Assembly (NCBI GenBank): GCA_965649825.1 | Contig: OZ287702.1 | Coordinates: forward strand, 496,001 to 560,000 | Source: Penicillus capitatus | Taxonomy: Eukaryota; Chlorophyta | Reading direction: 5' to 3' | DNA length: 64,000 bases | In this document: positions 54,401 to 64,000 of the stretch, one piece after another | Layout: each line of letters begins with the position of its first letter | Position numbering within the stretch: position 1 is the stretch's first letter | Notes under the pieces: generated by a model | What the model was told of the DNA's origin: nothing | What the model saw: only the letters and a program-made list of their open reading frames with translations | Databases searched by the model: none | Translations under genes and position numbers: made by a program

Positions 54401-56229
54401 TATCTATCTGGAACGGTTGGGTCGACGCGCAAGTAAATACCCGGAAGCTTGTTTCCGATCCGATCCGATCCGAGGTTCAAAATAACTCGAATCGTAGATA
54501 GTGCGCGATATCTAAATGATCGAAACGAGGCGGTCGTTCAGCCACAGATTGATCGATCTTTATGATGTCGCTTGTTATCACGCGGTTCGATGAAGCGCGA
54601 CATGATAACTTCCGAAATCTGTGCTTTCGTGTTCTTCTTCTATTGATCGATTGATAGAAACTCCTAAGTATTCTCTCTTTGATCGATCGTTTGTCGAACG
54701 CATGTTTTCGTTCGAACGAGATAAAAGAATTGCTTAAGTACCGCGCACAAATATCCTACGAAACTGATCACAAAGAGACAACACGAAGTAAAGAGATGGG
54801 GGTAAAGATTGATTCGGAGGTCGGCCCTCGTCGTACGAGTCCTTAGGAGAACTGCACGACTTTAATAACACTAACTAATTGTTGTCTTCGACAAGGGTCC
54901 CGTCATGCTGTCTTGTTGTGAAATGGGTAATGACGCAAAAAGGCGCTGGTTTACTCATGCGAGGCCTTTTTCTATGGCTCTGAGAGGCTGGTGACTCACC
55001 TGCCTAGACAAATCTTGTCACACGATCGGCATATAAATTTGTGGATGTGGACCTCAAAAGAATTCTGCTTCGAGCTTGTAACGAGTTTTCCGTTGCATTG
55101 TTCGCTGCGCATCCCGTACCGCGACCACACTAATGTACTCGTACAAACATAAATCGCTTAAGTAAGCAGAATACCAATTCACATCGCTTCTAGAGTCTTC
55201 TCTGCCTTGCATGCAGGCCCTGACCACCACAGAAGATCCATCACATTAAAAATTCCAATCGAACTTCGCATTCACCACTTTGGACTCCGTCTTAGGGCGA
55301 CGAGGTATCGAAGCACTCTCCATCACCATTTAAACCCAACGATGATTCACAGCACGTGCGCCTGTGAGCCGTCTCGCCTGCAGGATGGGGGTCAATGTAA
55401 CCGAGCGATCGGGCACCAACTTCGACGACTTCACACTGATCCCAATTCGCAATGCGAAAACGTTGACAGTCATCGCGCAAGACCATCGACGATGCGATTC
55501 ACATACCCTCCCTGGATACCAAGCGACAAGAATGCGAGGAGTGAGAATGCTGCCAATCGCATCGCCACGGCGAAAGAGCATAAACGCGTATGATTGTCGC
55601 ACTGAGAGTTGTTGGCACCGCGCTGAGGGATTCTGGCGCGAGGTGTTACTCAGATGGTAAAGACAGCAGCATCCGCGGTGGGTAATGGCTAAGCTTCACC
55701 GACTCCGCTAAAGACGGCAACGTTCCACGAGAAGCGTCACACGAACCTCAGATAGAGATCTCTGTTACATGTTATACAGTAAAAACAATATATTAGTCCA
55801 TCAACGATAGAGATAGTCTCACAAAATACGCATATCATTGACAGAATAAACAAGAACGAAAGTAAATCTGTAGTCACAAGTCGAAAAGGGAGTTCTCCGC
55901 GACCTCGATCCGAAGAACAACTGTTCTCTAGAGTGGATGTCATTTGAAGAGAAAGACAAAGACGGACGCGACGGATTCCGTCACTGTATGCAGGGTCATT
56001 CCCTGTAGTCGACTGATGCGCTTAGCATTCTCAGAACGGACAACCGTCATAGAGTTGAGCCTGTGCGCCTGCATCGAAGCAGTTTGCAGATTCTAACCCG
56101 CTTTTGGCGCGAGGCGGCCAAAGCTCTGTTGGGATTCTAGAGGTCGCTGAAGACGAAGACGACAGAGACGTCGATCACTGAATTTTCGCACAGACGTCCG
56201 ACAACCGATTCTCTCCTGTTTGACTAAGA
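54401..56229. other. Gene-poor stretch before the second duplicated block
   Basis: It contains a short GATCC tandem run near 54464 and several GATCGATC words. Frames between 55207 and 55660 are open on both strands but resemble nothing. No gene is supported. Confidence 0.45.
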
Positions 56230-56479
56230 CGATTGCCTTAAACGACGTGGGCCTGTCTCGGCGTCTTGTCGATTTCGAGGCGAAGTATCGTCGTGTGTTG
56301 ACAGGAAGGCCGTTCGGCAGCATCGAGAGGTCCCGTCATCGATCGGACGTGTCTAGATGACGGACGTCTTCGAGGTCCATGAGCATCATTATCCTTGCAT
56401 TCGACCATCGGTTGACAAACGCTGACTTCGTCCTGTTCGAAGTTCGTTGGTTCGTTCGCACACGGCAAGTTTTCGGGCC

Positions 56480-59400
56480 ATGCAGCGAATGTCTGTAGAA
56501 TCGCTGCTCCATCTGACAGGGAGCGTTCTCTTAATCGCCTGTTCGACAGGAGCACAACAGAGTCCCGCAGGTAGTGATGCGATTCGCTTCGTTGCCGCCT
56601 TGGCGGACGATCCTTGCTATTTTCGTCACTTCTTTGATGATGGCTCGACGTTCGGCGGCCCGAATTCAAGAAGCTGCTGTCGTCGATTTCGTCACCAGTG
56701 CGACCTTCGTAGGTGACGGGTGCAAACTGCCGAAGAAGACCGTTGATGAGACCCATGACGACGCGACACGGGCATGGCATGTCGACGATGCTTACTTCGA
56801 AGACCACGACTTGCAAGACGTCGTCGACTGCGCCTCCGACGGCGACACCATTCGGCTGAACGTCTCCAGACCTGTCCAGCCGAAAAGACAGATCGAAATT
56901 TCAAAGCGTCTGGAAATCCGAGGACCCAGAGGCGACGAGGAGAAGTCCACGCGACATGCACGCGCGAAACCAACTCTGACGTGTCCTCCTAATGACCCCC
57001 TCTTCGTCATCAGGTCGGTGACGGAGTGCTTCCATCGATGTCTTTTCAGATGTCTTCTATTTTTAGGGATGTCGACGTCGTCTTGGAAGACGTCTCCATC
57101 CGGGGCTGCATCTTCACCGATCCGTTCTACAACCTCAGTGTCGTCGAGATCAGCTGCGATCGATCACGCGATGACGATATCGTATTGGAAATGCGCGGCG
57201 TCGACTTCAGCCACAACATGAATCCAGGCGGCATCGCAGGATTCCGTGCCCAAGATCCGTCATGTGTCAAAGTCAAGCTGCGCGACTTTGATTTTCACGG
57301 GAACACCTATTTCCTTGGTTCCATATTTGGCCACAAGAACGATCTTGAGAACATTGTTATCTCAGAGAACACTCAGCGGCGTCAGTCTGTTGTTGGCGAC
57401 AGAATTTCCTTTCACATGTCGCAGAAAATTTATATCCCTTCGAACGTCGGCCTACCCACCTGGTAATGCTTCCTTGCTTTGCAGACAGACGTGCGATTTG
57501 CTTTCGATCGTAGGACGAAAAGCTTTCCCGACGGCTACACCGAGATGCACGCTTTGGAGAACGCTGCCTTCCGATTCCCCGAAGCATCCACGAGCACTGT
57601 GAAAGATCTTGTCTCCGTCGACAACGCTGGCTACCCTGTGTCCGTCGACAGAGGTTCCCTGTCGATCAGCGGGAATTCAAGGTTTGCAAACAACACCGGC
57701 AATGCTGGCGCCGTCATCGTGGCCTCCGATAGCAAAGTCGTCGTGACAGGCGCTCAGTTTGAGTACAATATCTACTTTAATCCGGGTGGATGCCTGGATC
57801 TACGAAACGGATCCAGCGGTGAAATCAGCTCCACACGCTTCTTCAAGAACGCTGCCAGAGATGGCACCTGCATCCGTGCCACCTCCCCTGCGCATCTGGA
57901 GATCAGGGACTGTGTCTTTGAGCAGAATCACAATTTCGACAGAGGATGCATTTGGGTCAATGGTTCCATCGATTCGACCTCCGCCGTCACGCTCTCTAAC
58001 TGTGTCTTTGTTAACAATACAGCGCTGGCGGATGCTAGAGCAGGCATCGTCCGTGGTTCTGTGATGTTTGAGCGTTTTGACCATGGACATGTGTTGATAG
58101 AGTCAGCGAGTTTCGAGAGCCATGAATTCGGGAGCTGTAGCCACAAGGAGGACGATCATGTTGGCTTAATCATCATGGCGAACACCCGTAATGTGTCATT
58201 CAAAGCCGACAGTTCATCTTTCATAAGGGCACCTATCATCGAGGGAGCGGGCCCTTTGGGAACTGCGTTTCGCTTTGTGGACACCACCGGGGTGCTGGAA
58301 ATAGCGCGATCTCGTTTTGAGAATCTCGCTAGTTGTGCCCATGGCGGCAGCATTTTCTTGAGAAACAGTCGAAGCCATGACGCTCGCACGGTGCTGAACG
58401 TGACTGAAAGCAATTTCTCCTCTATCGTCGCATTCGGAGGCACAGTCTACGCGAAGGGACGGGAGATCGAGGTTGAAGTGAGAGGTAGTCGATTTGAGCG
58501 CAATTCCGCCCAAGCAGAGAACCCTTATCATAATCTGGCCGGCAATGTTCTGTTCGTAGAAGACATAAAGACACTCAAAATGACAAATTGTACTGCAATG
58601 CATAACTTCGTCAATAATCCAGAGGGAGTCCAACCAGCTTCCGGATCGGTTCACATACAGAGGACAGACAGTGTGATGATAGAGGATAGCATATTCACTT
58701 CCAATTCAGTCGGAATAGGAAGAAGACAAACTGGGGGCGCCATCTATCTCTCCACCGGAGGGAAACAAGGAGAATTGGACGTGGTTAATTGCCGCTTTGA
58801 AGATAATGTTGCGTCCAGTGGCGGTGCCATCTATGTTAAAGGCCTTACACGACTTAACGTAAGAGACTGTGTCTTTCGAAACAACAGTGCTGCCGAATCT
58901 GGAGGAGCCATTCTTGCATCTGACTGCATGATGGCGACGTTTACGAAGATCAGCTTTGAAGCAAATGAGGCAAGACTCGGAGGAGCCTTGGCTTTCTGTG
59001 GTGATAAGGGTCCAACGGTCGAAGGAAGCTCTTTTGTGCGGAACAAAGCTCAGAAGGGAGGAGGCATTGCTTACGTGGATAACCATCCGCCGAGGTCACA
59101 GAATGTTGGACCCACATTCCAGCCACAGACCTCTTCGAGTAGATTTGTCGAGAACGAAGCGGCAATCGGAGGTCAGCTTTTGGCTTTGCTGGGTGTCAAT
59201 GATGCAGTTTCTTGTTGTCTTTAGGTGCAATTTTCTTTGACGCCTCAGTCCCTGAAATATCAGTAGAAAAAGATCACAGTATCGCCAATCCGTTCACAGA
59301 GAGTGCTTCCCGCCACTTCGGAGAAAACTTAACATTCCGCAGAAACCGCGCTACTGTCGCCGGAGGTGCAGTTTTTGCACTCAATCCGCACCGTGTCGAA

Positions 59401-61946
59401 GTCTTGGCCCCCAAATGCAGAAGTTTTGTGGAGGATTCACACACTCAAAACTTCACGATCACATCGTTCGCAAAAAGTGCTGCGTGCAGAGCGATGAAGG
59501 GAAACACTGTGGGGGAAGGTGGGTATGGACCCGACATTGCTACACCAGCATTCGGTTACTACGTCACACTGTACTACAAGAACGGGACACATGTGCCGCT
59601 GGAGCAGGGAGACGAATATGGTCTGGGAAGGTGGAAGAGTGGCGACGATCTCCCAGCCATAGAAGTCTCCATGTACGATCACTACGGACAGGGTCCAGCC
59701 AGAAGAGGATCCCGAGACGCAAAGGCCCAGTTTGGCGATTTGGAGGACGTGCATCTGCCCGACTACTTGTCGTACGCCAGAGCAGTTCTGGTGTCGGACG
59801 ACGGTCTCCTGCCGAACGACCTGGTCGGCAACCTGACGTCTGGGAGGGACAACATTACCGTCGGCCCGCCGCTGGTGACGCCCGACGACTACACGGCGGC
59901 CTTGATTGTCCCAGATCTTAACGAAGAACACGTCACGCTGTCCGTCAACATCCGTCCCTGTGTGATCAACGAAGTCCCTCGAGATGACAACAGAGGCTGC
60001 ATCGAATGCAAGCCCGGTCGCTATAACTTCGATCCTGAGACCGGGACATGCACCGTCTGTCCCGACAACGGCGACTGCTTTGGCAAGTACGCGCTGCCAA
60101 AGTCTGGACACTGGAATGCGTTCCCCTGCTCGCACCACATGCAGAAGTGCGTGTTCGGGGAAGCCTGTCGTGGACTCAATGCGTCGGAACTGAACAGAAC
60201 TGTCGCGGTCGATGCGGCAGAAGGGTGCGACTTCTCCGATGAAGAGATCGAGCAGTACCAAGCCGATTTGTGCGAGGACGGGTACGAAGGCCCTCTGTGC
60301 GGATCATGCGCAGAGGGTCATGGCAAACTGGGCGCCTTCCGGTGTCTGGTCTGCGGGTCTAATGCCTCGGCGGTTTTTGCTGTTTTGGCTGCTTTCTTCA
60401 TCTTGACGATGCTCTCGATGCTTCAGATCAGAGGAAACCTCACTCTAGCCAATCACCCACAGTCTCGACGAAGCCGGTCTCGTTTCGTCCTAAGCTGGAA
60501 GCGTCTTCCCGTCCCCTTAGCTGCATACATTAGCAGTAAATCCGTGCGTCTGCCCGAACAAGAGAGAGAATCCGAAGAACAAACAGAAGCACGTCAACGT
60601 GGGAACGAGAACTGCGAAAACAAGGCCAAGGAAGAGAACACGAAGTTTGTACAAGTTCTGAAGGTAAGGTCCCTTTTCCAGCAGCTCCCTGCCTTATCAT
60701 GATCGCAGATCACCATCAACTTCGTCCAAGTGGTGGCCACTGGAATCGCTCTCGACATGGCGTGGTCACCTGCCATTCTCCGACTCTTCGAATCATGGGG
60801 TAACCAACAACTGTCGCTGCGGTGTAACAGAGATGTGTGCTCTGTGCAGATTGGATAGGAGGCGCTGTCAGTCAGGCATCTACCTTCTCATTCATGTGCC
60901 TGCTGTCGAAGAACGGATCAGCACCGAGATCTGTTCTTCAGGCAGCTCTCGTCACTGTCATCCCTTTGGCCGTCGCTTTTTTTATATGTGCGTTTTGGGT
61001 ATGCAGCGCAACCAAGAAAGACAGACCGTGGAACTATCTGGCAAAGAGATTCGTCCTGACAGTGGTGTCTGTGCTTTACGTTGCCTATCTGCCCCTCTTC
61101 CGAACAGCCATCAACGTTTTCTCCTGTGTCGATGTCTATGACTCCGCTACCCTTCATGGCATTGTCACCTCTAACTCGTATTGGGCAGAGGATACCTCTG
61201 TCAGATGCTTTGCCGACAGTCATTCCACACTCGTTTTTGCCGTCGCCATACCGCTTATCGTTTTCGCCATCCTTTTCCCCGTTTCCTTGGGAGTGATCTT
61301 GATCATCGCTAGACAAAGGGGGATTCTTGACTCCCCGTGGATACAGGAGACCATCGGAATGCAGTTCAAAGGCTTTAAAGAAGCCTATGTTTTCTGGGAT
61401 TGTATTGTCTTGCTAAGAAAGGCCCTGATCGCTGTTATTGCCACTTTTTCACACAGCCTGGGGGCCAATTTGCAAGGACATCTGCTCATTGCACTTCTTC
61501 TGCTTGTTTTGTTCTTGCACATCATGGTGTCGCCATTCACAGCAGAACTGGAGGCCCTCAATCTTCTGGAATCTGCCTCCCTTTTTGTCAGTTCGTGTAC
61601 TGTTCTTTGCGGTCTCATCCTGGACGACGAGAAGACGTCCGATGACAGTCTGAGGGCCTTCCTGGTCGCAGTCGTTCTTCTGCTGAACATCAGTCTCCTT
61701 CTGATCCTTTTCTTTTTTATGATGAAACATAAGATTCGCGCAATTAGATTCTTTTTGCTCTCGGCGGACAGAGAGTCGCGGACGAGTACTTTGATTAGCA
61801 CGATTACGGACTACTGTACGTTGCGCTTCCGCCAATTCGTGGACGCACTCTGGAAGAAAGATCGCAGCACTCAGACCGTCATCCATGTCCAAGTTAGGAA
61901 AGAAACGGATCCCGATGAAGTTGAACTATCAGACCGCTCGAACTGA
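56480..61946 (+). CDS. Pmp-like beta-helix ectodomain with Cys-rich region and multi-TM C-terminus, copy B
   Basis: Exons by correspondence with copy A: 56480-56570, 56671-57017, 57050-57445, 57485-59192, 59225-60663, 60709-60799 and 60850-61946 (1722 aa). The architecture is the same: signal peptide (LLHLTGSVLLIACSTGA), beta-helix with GGA and FxxN repeats, Cys-rich module, about 8-9 TM helices and a charged tail. Compared with copy A it carries a 5-residue-longer loop (SRHFGENLTF versus SRLTF) and clustered substitutions in the beta-helix (VFEQNHNFDRG; APIIEGAG; LASCAHGGS). The Cys-rich and early TM segments are almost unchanged. The intron at 59193 is 32 nt (GTGTCA...CTTTAG), 3 nt shorter than in copy A. 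No stop or frameshift is seen, so both copies may be functional. Confidence 0.82.
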
Positions 61947-61957
61947 AGCGTTCGAGC
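61936..61957 (+). other. Hairpin enclosing the stop codon of copy B
   Basis: GCTCGAAC (61936-61943), loop TGAAGC containing the stop, and GTTCGAGC (61950-61957), the same as in copy A. Confidence 0.7.
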
Positions 61958-63937
61958 TCGGAGTTTTGTTTTTGCAGATAAACGGACAACAACACTCTGG
62001 TTCCTTTTGGATTCCCAAAAGGGAGGGATCTTACGTTTCACTCATTCTTCACCCATTACGTTTTTTATTTGTGCAACTCAAGGTCATTAGATCTTGATTC
62101 GACGTCGTTAAGCATGCATGATGTTCTTTTCTCCCTCTGCACAGCATTAAATGAATCACGTGTTCAACGTTTGCCGCCACGTACGGCGAACAATTCAAAT
62201 GGTGACTTATGGTGCGAAGTACAAGATTACCTGTCATGTGCAGGAAAGACACAGGCGAGACGATTAAAGAGGTCTATTTGTGAACGTTCGCAGTAGTGTC
62301 ACTTTGAAGAGTAACAAAGAGTGGCGAAGGTTCGATACCGCGCGCCGTATATCGAAGACCATCGAGAGCACGCACATCGTCGTCAACGATCACCCATGTC
62401 CGTTTCCAGATTTCGGCAGTCAATGCTGAGAAAACGCGAATAGACAGAAAAACGTCGACGTCTTCAAAGAGACTCGCAGGACTGAAGACACTGCAGCGTG
62501 CGTTCCAGCCGATCGGACCAAATGAAGGCTGACGAAAGTTCACACCTCCATGCCCTCAACACCTGCGTTGGACGCTGATTATACACACGATCAACGCGCT
62601 TCTCGTCAGGAATCCGCGGACATAAGAAGTGTGTTGCCCGTTCACTAGTAAAGCAGCTTGTGACCACCGATCGTCGATCTCCTGAAGTCGTGGGCATTCT
62701 ACGCTTGTCAAACAGTTGTTTGCGCCTAGTTCACGCATTCAATCTCTGGCTGGGTTTCAGAACAATTGCTTGTGTTTTGATACTATAAAGTTTGACAGCA
62801 AAGCAAAAGACTTCATTCGCGAGAGTGAGTTCCGCTGTGTTTCGATTTAGAGGATTGCTGCTACACGCGAAAAGAAATCGATCATCTGTTGCCTGCAAGC
62901 TGACAATACGCACGATGTTGGCATAACTCGAGAGCACGCAGAATGAACTGCCCGTTTCGCCGTGTCTCGTGCGATTAACTCTTCGATGCTTTGCTTATCG
63001 CGGAAACGACGAGACGGCTGTCAGCCGGCAAGAACGTGGAGTACTCGATGTCAGTGAAAGGCGTTCGTCCATCTCGTCTCGCTGTTGAGGTGTGCGTCCG
63101 AGCGTTGGAATAGGGAAGGAAAGGACCGTGTTCCTGATTTCAACGCACAATGAGTGCTCGGAGGTCGAAGTTCATCGACGGATATATGATCCTTTGCACA
63201 ATCCAAAAGTATTTGACGGAGGGCGACACGGTCCTTTAGTTTAAGAGGGAACGGACATCTCGCATTTAGATTCATTTGCGTGACCACACCGACTGTAGCA
63301 ACTAAGATGTTAACTACAAAGATGTCAAACGACGGGACGTTGTAAGCAGAGGCCAAGTTTTTTGCGATTCCATCCCCTATCGATACATAACTTAAAGGCG
63401 TGAAACATTCATCGCCCCTGATCATTATACCGCCTTGTTATTTCGAGGGCAGACAGACAGCATCAAGATCAAGAAAAGCGATTTCGGAGGATCGGCGATA
63501 ATTCTCGGAGATGACAGCAGCACGTAAACGACTCAGTTCTCCACCGTTGTTCAATTTCCCAGTGAGTCTGCGAAGCCTAACCTCCTCTCGATGCTATACC
63601 AAAAGAGTGAGGTTTATGGTCACCATCACGACACACATGGATCCATTCTCACACACGTTGTGATCGCGCTCTATCCGATTTCCATCAGTGTTATTATATC
63701 ATCAGGAATAACGGATTTGACCTCACTACCATATCTTCTTACTTGATACTGCTAGATTCGCAGTCGGGAAATCGCAAGACATGCGAAGAATTGAATGTCA
63801 TTTTGGCAAGTGTCCATCGATGATGGCACCTTACGTAAGCGTCGCGTAAACTTCACTGCCCTGTTGCGTTAACTTCTCAGAGAAGCGGGATACGTATAAA
63901 TACTCCTCCCTTGTTCTTCTTTCGAGTATTGTCGACA
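61958..63937. other. 3' flank of copy B and intergenic DNA
   Basis: The first ~950 nt are homologous to the flank of copy A, with more differences than the genes. The rest holds one longer minus-strand frame (listed separately) and no other recognisable feature. Confidence 0.45.
63051..63425 (-). CDS. Hypothetical open frame of 124 residues
   Basis: The minus-strand frame begins MIRGDECFTPLSYVS. It has a hydrophobic middle (FDIFVVNILVATVGVV) and an amphipathic stretch (LKDRVALRQILLDC). No family recognised; no splice partners or flanking support. It may be chance. Confidence 0.25.
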   Translation of the reverse strand: MIRGDECFTPLSYVSIGDGIAKNLASAYNVPSFDIFVVNILVATVGVVTQMNLNARCPFPLKLKDRVALRQILLDCAKDHISVDELRPPSTHCALKSGTRSFPSLFQRSDAHLNSETRWTNAFH

Positions 63938-64000
63938 ATGGCTGCGAATCGCGTTCTCTATTGGGGTTCCGGGTCCACTCCTTGCTTCAGGGTGCTTTTC
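63938..64000 (+). CDS. Start of a second glutathione S-transferase gene, cut by the window end
   Basis: ATG 63938 opens MAANRVLYWGSGSTPCFRVLF, which runs to the last base. LYWGSGS followed by PC is the N-terminal strand and active-site loop of rho-like GSTs (LLWGSGSPPCWR in the family). It parallels the GST at 51444, suggesting dispersed GST copies around the duplicated block. Confidence 0.7.
   Translation, partial: MAANRVLYWGSGSTPCFRVLF

Larger units (their letters stand above)
56230..62900. repeat. Segmental duplication, copy B (partner 25640-32330)
   Basis: Same orientation as copy A and very similar from about 250 nt before the gene to ~950 nt after it. The aldehyde dehydrogenase remnant upstream of copy A has no counterpart here, which sets the left limit of the block. 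Confidence 0.85.

Overview
The window is nuclear DNA of a eukaryote. Many genes are broken by very short GT-AG introns (mostly 43-63 nt, down to 32-39 nt in one family) that restore conserved proteins exactly. A plastid-bearing protist or alga is the best guess. Support comes from a coproporphyrinogen oxidase with a presequence-like N-terminus, a TIC56-like GYF protein, a CbbY-like HAD protein related to plant/algal ones, and a GARP (G2-like) transcription factor. An SSX2IP/ADIP homologue hints at centrosomes or cilia in the lineage. I cannot name the species. By eye I found no tRNA, rRNA or CRISPR.

Layout. 1-15.5 kb is a compact housekeeping block: an unrecognised helical gene (-), an IGHMBP2-type SF1B helicase (+), coproporphyrinogen oxidase (-), ASF1 (+), SSX2IP-like (+), a degenerate CbbY-like HAD protein (-), a TIC56-like GYF protein (+), inositol-3-phosphate synthase (-) and organellar ribosomal protein bL9 (+). 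15.5-41 kb is an accessory region. It holds three F-box/LRR paralogues with conserved 5' ends, a decayed aldehyde dehydrogenase, a Pmp-like beta-helix/multi-TM receptor-like gene, and a complete LTR retrotransposon inserted in the third LRR gene. 41-49.9 kb is a second housekeeping block: UTP7/WDR46 (-), an HNH protein (-), a bacterial-type RtcB ligase (+), a UBXN4-like UBX protein (+) and a GARP factor (-). 49.9-64 kb is again sparse: a GST gene with a damaged 3' end, LRR-like remnants, a second copy of the beta-helix/TM gene inside a ~6.6-kb duplicated block, and the start of another GST gene at the right edge.

The most interesting items are these. (i) A young Ty3/Gypsy-like element has 155-bp identical LTRs, a 5-bp target duplication and a Gag with signal-anchor and transmembrane-like segments. 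It also carries a textbook -1 frameshift signal (A AAA AAC plus an H-type pseudoknot) between gag-pro and pol. (ii) The duplicated beta-helix/TM genes have 32-39-nt introns and an extracellular part that diverges more than the membrane part. (iii) A CbbY-like HAD protein has lost its catalytic acids. (iv) A bacterial-type RtcB is split into 11 exons. Exon boundaries below were placed by hand from splice signals, frame and family similarity.
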